From assembly GCA_017547065.1 (NCBI GenBank), contig JAFYRC010000107.1, positions 1 to 8,877 of the forward strand: a stretch of DNA of 8,877 nt, written 5' to 3'. The position numbers and the translations under genes are program-made. Under the pieces are notes generated by a model. That model was not told the DNA's origin, made no database searches, and was given only the letters and a program-made list of their open reading frames with translations. Positions 1 through 6,434 of this stretch are shown here, piece after piece. Numbering within the stretch: position 1 is the first letter of the stretch; every line of letters begins with the position of its first letter. The stretch is from Tidjanibacter sp. Its GTDB lineage: Bacteria; Bacteroidota; Bacteroidia; Bacteroidales; Rikenellaceae.

Positions 1-2313
1 AATTACACGTTGAGCGAAATAGCCACCCTCACCGGCGGACGACTCGAAGGAGCAGACCTTCGTGTGGGGCGTGTTATGACCGACAGCCGACACAGTTTTG
101 CCACCGAGCAAAACCCCATGTTTGTGGCCATCGGTGGAGTGAACCACGACGGTCACAACTTCATCGACGACCTCTATCGTCGAGGACTGCGTGCCTTTAT
201 GGTGGAGCGCTCGCTCAACTTTGAGGCTTGGCCCGAGGCCGGCTTCGTGGTGGTAGAACGTTCGCTGCGCGCCCTCCAAAAGGTGGCAGTGGACTACCGC
301 AGCCACTTCAAGGGAGTGGTGGTGGCCATCACGGGCTCGTCGGGCAAGACCACAACAAAAGAACTCATCGCCGAGGCTGCACCCGAAGGTGTGCGCATAT
401 TCCGTTCTCCAAGGAGCTACAACTCACAGTTGGGCGTAGCCTTGTCGCTACTGATGATTGAGGGCGACGAGGATATGGCCGTGATTGAGGCTGGTATTTC
501 GCGCCCCGATGAGATGGCCCACTTGGAGGCGATGATACGCCCCGACGTTGGCATTTTCACTTGCCTGGGCCCCCAGCACGAGGAGAACTTCGTGGACCTC
601 AGCCACAAGGCCTCCGAGAAGGCCATTCTGTTCAGCCGTTGCGAGAGGGTGATATTCGACCCCACCGACCCCTACATTGCCGAGGCTTTGGTGGCCGTGA
701 GGGAGAAGATTGAAGCCAAGGATATCCCCTCGATGGTGGCGGCACTCTATGAGAATTTGGGCTACAACCGCACCGCTGTAGAGGAAAAACTCCGCGACGC
801 AAAACCTACAGTGCTGAAACTTTCACTGGGCGAAGGCCTTGGTAACTCCGTGATTTTGAGCGACACACACAATTCCGACACCAACTCATTGGCCATCGCG
901 CTCAACGAATTGGATGGTATTGCCGGCGCAAGGCGCAAGGTTGTAATCCTGTCGGACATTGCATATAGCACACTGCCCGACGAGAGGCTCTACTCGAGGG
1001 TTGCCGAACTGCTCGATCAGAGTGGCGTGAGCAAGTTCATCGGCATTGGCGAGCATATCGTGGCCTACAAAGAGTACTTTGAGATGCCCAGCGAGTTCTA
1101 CACCTCGGTGGACGACTTTTTGATGACCTTCTCACAAGATAAAATCGAGGGCTCGGCCCTGCTGATTAAGGGCCACCAGATGTCGGGCTTCGACCGCTTG
1201 GTGCACACCCTTTCGCGCCAGAGCCACACCACGGTGTTGGAAGTGAACCTCTCTACGATGGTTGCCAACCTCAACCTCTATCGCCGAATGTTACCCGATG
1301 GCACCCGCCTGATGGCAATGGTGAAGGCTTCGAGCTATGGCCACGGAGGCTACGAAATTGCCTCCACACTGGCCCACGAGGGCGTTGACTACCTTGCTGT
1401 GGCTTTTGCCGACGAGGGAGTGGAGTTGCGCCAGAAGGGCATCACAATGCCCATCGTGGTACTCAACGCCGACGCCGACAGTTTTCTGTTAATGACACAC
1501 TATCGCCTGGAGCCGGAGATTTATAATTTGACCTCCCTGCACGCCTTTGCGGAGGCTGTGTGTAGGGCCGGCGAGAGCGATTACCCCATTCACTTGAAGA
1601 TCGACAGCGGTATGCACCGCTTGGGCTTCCGCATGGAGGACGTGGAGGCGCTCAAAGGTGAGCTTGATAAGTTGAAGGGCGTGGTTACCGTTCGCACCAT
1701 ATTCTCCCACCTCGCCACGGCCGACGTGCCCGAGGAGGAAGCATTCGTTCGCACCCAGCAGAGCAACTTCGAGGCCGTGTCGAAGGCCATTATGGAGGCT
1801 CTGCCCAACACCCCTCTGCGCCACCTGAACAATAGTGCTGCAATGGAGCGCTACCCCGACTCGCACTACGATATGTGCCGTCTGGGCATTGGACTCTACG
1901 GCGTGGGTGCCAAGGGAGCAACTCCCATCGCAAGGCTCACCACACGCATTGTGCAAGTTAAGACTCTCAACGAGGGCGACACGGTGGGCTATGGCCGCAC
2001 GGGAGTGATTGACCGCCCCACGGAGATTGCCACCATACCCATTGGCTATGCCGACGGACTCGACCGCCGCTTGGGTGGTGGAGCATGGAGCGTGAGCGTG
2101 GGTGGGAAAAAAGCTCCCATTGTTGGACGCATCTGTATGGACAGCTGCATGGTCGACGTCACGGGCCTTGGAGCCAAGGAGGGCGACGAGGTTGTCATCT
2201 TCGGCGGCGAGGGCGGAAGCGTGGAGGAGATGGCCACTCTGCTCGGCACCATCCCCTATGAGGTTATGACCTCCATCTCCAAGCGCGTGAAACGTATATA
2301 TATAAAGGAATAA
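1..2313 (+). CDS. murF-alr: Bifunctional UDP-MurNAc-tripeptide:D-Ala-D-Ala ligase / alanine racemase (MurF-Alr fusion), 5' end clipped
   Basis: The MurF half joins D-Ala-D-Ala to UDP-MurNAc-tripeptide using ATP, and the Alr half makes D-alanine from L-alanine with PLP; both act in the cytoplasm for peptidoglycan synthesis. Residues are numbered from the TTG codon at base 10. Residues 1-100 are the MurF N-terminal domain, the P-loop is GSSGKTTT (109-116), and RSYNSQ (135-140) and DTHNSD (285-290) are Mur-ligase landmarks. The racemase starts near residue 405. It keeps PLP Lys439 (VKASSYGHG), Arg624, catalytic Tyr661 (VGYG), Met710-Asp711 and Tyr750, so it looks fully active. The TTG is probably not the start: the frame is open back to base 1 and reads N-Y-T-L-S-E-I, which resembles the second residue onward of family members, so the true ATG likely lies just outside. 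Oddly, the MurF central segment (about 217-283) is much shorter than usual and lacks the usual HN-x-x-N-A-like stretch. Fusion identity is very sure; MurF activity is less so. Confidence 0.95.
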   Translation, partial: NYTLSEIATLTGGRLEGADLRVGRVMTDSRHSFATEQNPMFVAIGGVNHDGHNFIDDLYRRGLRAFMVERSLNFEAWPEAGFVVVERSLRALQKVAVDYRSHFKGVVVAITGSSGKTTTKELIAEAAPEGVRIFRSPRSYNSQLGVALSLLMIEGDEDMAVIEAGISRPDEMAHLEAMIRPDVGIFTCLGPQHEENFVDLSHKASEKAILFSRCERVIFDPTDPYIAEALVAVREKIEAKDIPSMVAALYENLGYNRTAVEEKLRDAKPTVLKLSLGEGLGNSVILSDTHNSDTNSLAIALNELDGIAGARRKVVILSDIAYSTLPDERLYSRVAELLDQSGVSKFIGIGEHIVAYKEYFEMPSEFYTSVDDFLMTFSQDKIEGSALLIKGHQMSGFDRLVHTLSRQSHTTVLEVNLSTMVANLNLYRRMLPDGTRLMAMVKASSYGHGGYEIASTLAHEGVDYLAVAFADEGVELRQKGITMPIVVLNADADSFLLMTHYRLEPEIYNLTSLHAFAEAVCRAGESDYPIHLKIDSGMHRLGFRMEDVEALKGELDKLKGVVTVRTIFSHLATADVPEEEAFVRTQQSNFEAVSKAIMEALPNTPLRHLNNSAAMERYPDSHYDMCRLGIGLYGVGAKGATPIARLTTRIVQVKTLNEGDTVGYGRTGVIDRPTEIATIPIGYADGLDRRLGGGAWSVSVGGKKAPIVGRICMDSCMVDVTGLGAKEGDEVVIFGGEGGSVEEMATLLGTIPYEVMTSISKRVKRIYIKE

Positions 2314-2322
2314 GAGAACTAT

Positions 2323-3033
2323 ATGGCCTACGGTAAAATCTATATGCTCCCCTGCCCCATTAGCGAGGGAAATCCCTACGACGTCTTGCCCGAGGGTAAC
2401 CGCGCGGTGATGGCGGCTTTGGACTACTTCATTGTGGAGAACGTGCGCACGGCACGTCGCTTTTTGAGTGCCGCAAAGATTGGCCGCCCCATCGAGGAGT
2501 TGGAGTTTGCCGAGTGCAACGAGCACACCACCGCCATGGAGATTGAGCCCCTTTTGCGCCCCGTATTGGAGGGTCGCAGTGCGGGTATCATCAGCGAGGC
2601 AGGCCTCCCCGGAGTTGCCGACCCCGGAGCCGATGTGGTTGCGCTGGCACAAGCTAAGGGCATTGAGATTGTACCTTTGGTGGGCCCCTCGAGCCTGCTG
2701 ATGGCCCTGATGGCCAGCGGTCAGAATGGCCAAAGCTTTGCCTTCAACGGTTACCTTCCCATCAAACCCGCCGAGAGGAGTAAGGCTCTCCGCCACTTCG
2801 AGCGCAGGGCACACACCGAGGGTCAAAGTCAGATCTTTATTGAGGCCCCCTATCGTAACGAGAAACTGCTGGGCGATATGCTCTCCACACTAATGCCCAC
2901 AACGAGGGTAACCGTGGCGGTGGATATCACCTCGCCCACCCAATTCATTCGCACCCTCTCGGTGGCCGAGTGGCGCAAAATGCCCGCACCCGAGATGCAC
3001 AAACGCCCGACAATTTTCATCATCGGACGCTAA
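2323..3033 (+). CDS. RsmI-like SAM-dependent methyltransferase (tetrapyrrole methylase fold), short form
   Basis: This 236-residue protein belongs to the tetrapyrrole-methylase/RsmI family, whose best-known member 2'-O-methylates C1402 of 16S rRNA with S-adenosylmethionine. Visible RsmI-type blocks are YMLPCPISEG (7-16, matching the usual YIVPTPIGNL), ENVRTARRFL (39-48, usual EDTRHTRRLL), SEAGLPGVADPG (91-102, the SAM-site block), VGPSS (120-124) and IEAPYRN (173-179). It is about 50 residues shorter than E. coli RsmI, as I recall that length, and ends right after the methylase fold, so the RsmI C-terminal extension is missing. The ATG at 2323 follows the murF-alr stop by 9 bases, which suggests co-transcription; AAGGAA at 2305-2310 is a possible but distant ribosome site. 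The Bacteroidetes carry short RsmI-like proteins of this kind, and the exact substrate is uncertain, so no symbol is given. Confidence 0.85.
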   Translation: MAYGKIYMLPCPISEGNPYDVLPEGNRAVMAALDYFIVENVRTARRFLSAAKIGRPIEELEFAECNEHTTAMEIEPLLRPVLEGRSAGIISEAGLPGVADPGADVVALAQAKGIEIVPLVGPSSLLMALMASGQNGQSFAFNGYLPIKPAERSKALRHFERRAHTEGQSQIFIEAPYRNEKLLGDMLSTLMPTTRVTVAVDITSPTQFIRTLSVAEWRKMPAPEMHKRPTIFIIGR

Positions 3034-3089
3034 GGTCTATTCTCTCGACGGAGTACAAAATCACATATCGCAAATAGCACATACCAATC

Positions 3090-3132
3090 ATACGAAAAAT
3101 GACAGTCAAAATTTGACTGTCATTTTTCGTAT
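3090..3132. terminator. Perfect 43-bp palindrome, bidirectional terminator
   Basis: Two 21-base arms (3090-3110 and 3112-3132) are exact reverse complements around a single central A at 3111. The folded RNA would have a stem with a small A/T loop and an A-run/T-run (GAAAAAT / ATTTTTC) at the outer arm on either strand. It sits 56 bases after the methyltransferase stop and 9 bases beyond the stop of the convergent nucleotidase gene, so it can end transcription from both sides. Confidence 0.85.
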
Positions 3133-3141
3133 TCCAAGCGA

Positions 3142-4572
3142 CTACTTGCGTACAATCTTGCCGCGTGGGGTATTGTCGGGGGTGTAGGGGCCCTCGGCCA
3201 GTCGGCTTATGAGGTAGTCGGTCACCTGACCCGTTTGGCCCTGCGCAGGCCTGCGGGTATAGGCATAGACCTTGTTACCGTAGACATAGTCGGCAATGGC
3301 CACCGTGTAGAGTTCCTTTTTCACCTGCGGACGGAAGCGCACATCCACAGCGTCGCCCTGGGCGTTGGTGAGAATTGTGTACTCCAAACCCGAAGGAATG
3401 AGGTCCACGCGGTGCGACTCCTTTTGATTGGTTGTGTCATTAAACTTATTAATAATCATATCCTTGACATCGCCGAGCGTCATCGTTGTAACCACAAGGA
3501 AACTCTTGAAGGGCTCCAACTCGTAGATGTCGCCACGACTCACCTCGCCCGCAGCAAGACCCGCCAGGCGAGTGCCACCGACGTGGTAGAAAGCAAGATC
3601 CGTACCTGCCACCTTGCGCCCCTCGTCGGCCATCATGTGGGCAAGGCCCATTTTGTCGGCATCGACGGTAAAGGTGCCAATAGGCTCTGTGAGGTAGGGC
3701 ACGTTACGATAGGCGGCAACCTCCTCCTTCACGCTCTGCTTCTCCTCCTCGGGAAGAGTGACGAACTTGGTGTCGAGGGCGGTAACTTTACCCTTGGTGA
3801 TGGTTGCTGTGGTAACACCCACGGCGCGCAGTTTGTTTGTACCCTGCACCACAGCCACCTCGCCCACACGGTCGGCATACCTCTCGTGGGTGTGGCCGCT
3901 GATGATAAGGTCGGCCATGGGGAAGGCTGTTGCCACATTTGTGGTGTCCCTATCGAGGCCGCAGTGGGAGATGATGACCATCAGGTCACACTTGGCCCTC
4001 AACTCGTCGGCATACTGCTCAGCAGCCCACTCGGGCGAGAAAAACTCTGTGCCCACAAAGATGGCATCGTCACCATCGGGGTGTCCACTCGCATAGTTGG
4101 TAACAAGGCCAAGGAAACCCACCTTCACACCGCCTATACGCTTAACCACATAAGGTTTAGGCTGTTGCAGCGCGGTATTACCCGTATTCACATTGGCCAA
4201 TACAATGGGGAACTTGGCATCCTCCACACGGCGTTGGAGGGTGTCGAGGCCCATATCAAACTCGTGGTTACCGAAGGTGGCAACGTCGTAGCCGAGGGCG
4301 TTCATCTGCTCAATAATGGGCCTACCTGCGTGGGGAGCCATATCCACAAAAGGATCGCCCGTCCAGCGGTCGCCCGCATCAACCACGAAAACCCTTGCCG
4401 TATCCTGTGCACGTGCCTGGTCAAGGAAGGTGGCCAAGCGGGGGAGCATATCGAGTTTGGAGTGTATGTCGCTGGTGGAGATGATGATAACCTTCTCTGT
4501 GCTGGGCGTGCAAGCCGACATCAGAGCCGCTGCTGCAACCATTGCGAAGAGTGTAATTTTGAATCTTTTCAT
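3142..4572 (-). CDS. Lipoprotein metallophosphatase / 5'-nucleotidase (UshA/CD73-like, two domains)
   Basis: Predicted to remove phosphate from nucleotides (or similar phosphate esters) outside the inner membrane. Residues 1-20 are a lipoprotein signal peptide (MKRFK, hydrophobic stretch, then lipobox LMSA-C with Cys21 as the lipidated residue). The metallophosphatase domain (about 27-270) shows the full dimetal set: SDIH (D35, H37), GDRW (D68), GNHE (N102, H103), SHCG (H203) and GHTH (H227, H229). The C-terminal nucleotidase domain (about 290-476) shows the substrate-loop equivalent HVGGTR (330-335), GEVSRGDIYELEPF (342-355) and a late AIADYVYG block (425-432). The usual Asn before GG is His330 here. 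The two domains are in one chain, whereas some Bacteroidetes have them as separate neighbouring genes. The ATG is fixed by the signal peptide. It is divergent from the nucleoside kinase and convergent with the methyltransferase. The true substrate could be another phosphate ester. Confidence 0.92.
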   Translation of the reverse strand: MKRFKITLFAMVAAAALMSACTPSTEKVIIISTSDIHSKLDMLPRLATFLDQARAQDTARVFVVDAGDRWTGDPFVDMAPHAGRPIIEQMNALGYDVATFGNHEFDMGLDTLQRRVEDAKFPIVLANVNTGNTALQQPKPYVVKRIGGVKVGFLGLVTNYASGHPDGDDAIFVGTEFFSPEWAAEQYADELRAKCDLMVIISHCGLDRDTTNVATAFPMADLIISGHTHERYADRVGEVAVVQGTNKLRAVGVTTATITKGKVTALDTKFVTLPEEEKQSVKEEVAAYRNVPYLTEPIGTFTVDADKMGLAHMMADEGRKVAGTDLAFYHVGGTRLAGLAAGEVSRGDIYELEPFKSFLVVTTMTLGDVKDMIINKFNDTTNQKESHRVDLIPSGLEYTILTNAQGDAVDVRFRPQVKKELYTVAIADYVYGNKVYAYTRRPAQGQTGQVTDYLISRLAEGPYTPDNTPRGKIVRK

Positions 4573-4623
4573 AGGAAACTATCTTACGTTTTTGTTAAAA
4601 ATCAACCTTGTTGGTCTAAACCA

Positions 4624-4655
4624 TTGGCGAAGATACGATTTTTTTTGTAACTTTG
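4624..4655 (+). promoter_or_regulatory. Candidate promoter for the nucleoside kinase gene
   Basis: TAACTTTG at 4648-4655 is a full match to the Bacteroidetes -7 consensus TAnnTTTG. TTGG at 4624-4627, 20 bases upstream, is a partial -33 element. The transcript would start near 4662, leaving a leader of about 20 bases. The stretch just before the ATG is A-rich with no Shine-Dalgarno motif, as is common in this phylum. The element interleaves with the candidate promoter facing the other way. Confidence 0.6.
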
Positions 4656-4658
4656 AAA
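4628..4658 (-). promoter_or_regulatory. Candidate promoter for the nucleotidase gene
   Basis: Read on the minus strand, TATCTTCG (4635 down to 4628) is one base off the Bacteroidetes -7 element TAnnTTTG, and TTTC (4658 down to 4655) lies 19 bases upstream as an imperfect -33 element. This would give a leader of about 50 bases before the ATG at 4572. Both boxes are imperfect, so the call is tentative. Confidence 0.35.
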
Positions 4659-4680
4659 ACCAACAAAATAGAACTACACT

Positions 4681-6348
4681 ATGAATACACCCATCAAAGT
4701 TGTGTGTGTCAACACCAACACAACCCTTTCTGTAGAATGGGGCACTTCGCTGGGTCAATTAGCCCAAACGATAAGCTCCACCAACTCGCTCCCCTTCTTG
4801 GCGGCCTACGTCAACAACTCTATTCGCGAGTTGGACTACCGCATTTCCGAGCCCGCAACAATCAAGTTTATCGACATCACCCACTTCGAGGGTACGCGCG
4901 TATATCACCGCACCCTCTTCCTAACCCTGCACAAGGCCGTACACGACCTCTACCCCACTCACCGTTTCCGCATCACACAGTCGGTGTCGAGGGGCTTCTA
5001 TTGCGAGATTGAGGGTATTGCCCCCACCGAACAGGTGGTCGAGCAAATCAAGGAGCGTATGAACCAGCTCATAGCCGAGGGCCTTCCCATCAAGCGACAC
5101 AAGCAGCAGCGCGAGGAGGTTGTGGAGATTTACCGCAAGTTGGGCTTTGAGGACAAGGTGGCCATACTCACCTCCCGCCCAAACCTCTACGTTACGGTCT
5201 ATACGCTGGACGATATGGCAGGCTATTTCTACGGCGCCCTCGCACCCAGCACCTCCTACATACACCTCTACGACCTGAAACCATATTATAACGGCATCTA
5301 CATTGCCGTACCGTGTCGCACCGCCCCCAACACCCTTGAGGTGCAAGTGCCGCAGGATAAGATGTTCGACATCTTCCAGGAGTACAAACATTGGGTGGAT
5401 GTAATGGGCGTCTCCACCGTCGGCTCCCTCAATCGCAAGATTGTGGGTGGCGAGGGTAGCGACCTTGTGAAGATTGCCGAGGCCTTCCACGAGAAGAAAC
5501 TCGCACAAGTGGCCGACCAAGTGGCCGAGGAGAACCGCACACGAGGTGCAAAGGTCATTCTGGTATCGGGTCCCTCGTCGAGTGGTAAAACTACCTTCTC
5601 CAAGCGCTTGGGCATACAGTTGCGTATTCTCGGTCTGGAACCCGTGATGATTTCGCTCGACGACTACTTCCTCAACCGCGACCAAACCCCGCGCGACGAG
5701 AGTGGCGACTACGATTTCGAGACCATCAACGCACTCGACATCCCCACCTTCAACGACCACCTGATGCGTCTGCTGGCAGGCGAGAGTGTGGAGATTCCCC
5801 GCTATGACTTCATCAGCGGCACCCGCCAATGGGACGGACACACCCTCACACTCGGCCCTCGCTCGGTGTTGGTTGTGGAGGGCATTCACGCACTCAACCC
5901 ACGACTCACCGCCCAGGTGCCCGACCACTTCAAATTCCGCATCTACCTCTCGTGCTTCACATCCATATCGATGGACGACCTCTCGCGCATTGCCACCACC
6001 GACAACCGACTCATACGTCGCATCGTGCGTGATAACGCCTACCGTGGGGCCGACGCCACCAGCACCCTGAAACGCTGGCAAAGCGTACGCCGTGGCGAAG
6101 AGAAACACATCTTCCCCTATCAGGAGAATGCCGATGTGATGTTCAACTCGTCGCTCTTCTACGAGATTCCCGTACTGAAGCGCCACATCATACCTCTGCT
6201 CTACAACGTGCCCGACACGGTGGAGGAATATGGCGAGGCACAGCGCCTGTTGAAGTTCCTCGACAACTTCTGCGAGTATGACGAGGCCGAGATTCCCCCC
6301 ACCTCACTCCTGAGGGAGTTCATTGGTGGCAGTAGTTTTACCTATTAA
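4681..6348 (+). CDS. Nucleoside (uridine-type) kinase with TGS and threonyl-tRNA-synthetase-like N-terminal half
   Basis: The C-terminal part (about 290-510) is a phosphoribulokinase/uridine-kinase domain, expected to transfer phosphate from ATP to a nucleoside in the cytoplasm. It shows a P-loop GPSSSGKTT (297-305), SLDDYF (325-330) after the second strand, the IPRYDF block (372-377) and VVEGIHAL (398-405). Residues 1-65 look like a TGS domain. Residues 70-250 resemble the second additional domain of threonyl-tRNA synthetase (for example HRTLFLTLHKAV, LYP, RGFYCEIEG), although the usual His-x-x-x-His metal motif is not intact, so editing activity is not expected. The 555-residue length and domain order match a known Bacteroidetes/Firmicutes nucleoside kinase family. 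The ATG at 4681 gives the TGS strand immediately. It is divergent from the nucleotidase, which suggests a salvage role. The preferred nucleoside cannot be read from sequence. Confidence 0.9.
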   Translation: MNTPIKVVCVNTNTTLSVEWGTSLGQLAQTISSTNSLPFLAAYVNNSIRELDYRISEPATIKFIDITHFEGTRVYHRTLFLTLHKAVHDLYPTHRFRITQSVSRGFYCEIEGIAPTEQVVEQIKERMNQLIAEGLPIKRHKQQREEVVEIYRKLGFEDKVAILTSRPNLYVTVYTLDDMAGYFYGALAPSTSYIHLYDLKPYYNGIYIAVPCRTAPNTLEVQVPQDKMFDIFQEYKHWVDVMGVSTVGSLNRKIVGGEGSDLVKIAEAFHEKKLAQVADQVAEENRTRGAKVILVSGPSSSGKTTFSKRLGIQLRILGLEPVMISLDDYFLNRDQTPRDESGDYDFETINALDIPTFNDHLMRLLAGESVEIPRYDFISGTRQWDGHTLTLGPRSVLVVEGIHALNPRLTAQVPDHFKFRIYLSCFTSISMDDLSRIATTDNRLIRRIVRDNAYRGADATSTLKRWQSVRRGEEKHIFPYQENADVMFNSSLFYEIPVLKRHIIPLLYNVPDTVEEYGEAQRLLKFLDNFCEYDEAEIPPTSLLREFIGGSSFTY

Positions 6349-6367
6349 CCACACCACACAAAAAACA

Positions 6368-6402
6368 TCAGGGGCAGACAACTTAAGATTGTCTGCCCCT
6401 GA
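6368..6402. terminator. Stem-loop terminator between nucleoside kinase and gdhA
   Basis: A 14-base arm at 6368-6381 pairs perfectly with 6389-6402 around a 7-base loop (CTTAAGA). The stem is GC-rich (core GGGGCAGAC). On the plus strand it is followed by ATTTTATC, and on the minus strand the flank becomes a T-rich tail (TTTTTTGTG). It lies 19 bases after the kinase stop and 32 bases past the gdhA stop, so it can serve both convergent genes. Confidence 0.88.
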
Positions 6403-6434
6403 ATTTTATCAGTAGCCCGTCGGAGGCGAGGTGT

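Noticed and set aside
10..12. TTG as the start codon of murF-alr
   Set aside because: The frame stays open to base 1, the in-frame codons before it (N-Y-T) fit the family N-terminus, and no ribosome site can be judged; the real start most likely lies just upstream of the window.
1489..2826. 445-codon minus-strand open frame across alr and the methyltransferase
   Set aside because: It crosses two well-supported genes in exact antisense phase, has no recognisable domain, and is explained by missing TTA/CTA/TCA codons.
3235..4650. 471-codon plus-strand open frame over the nucleotidase
   Set aside because: Antisense mirror of a gene with full catalytic motifs and a lipoprotein signal; rich in His/Gly/Val as expected for a shadow frame.
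4921..6186. 421-codon minus-strand open frame over the nucleoside kinase
   Set aside because: Exact-phase antisense shadow with no recognisable motif; its end coincides with a CTA leucine codon of the kinase.
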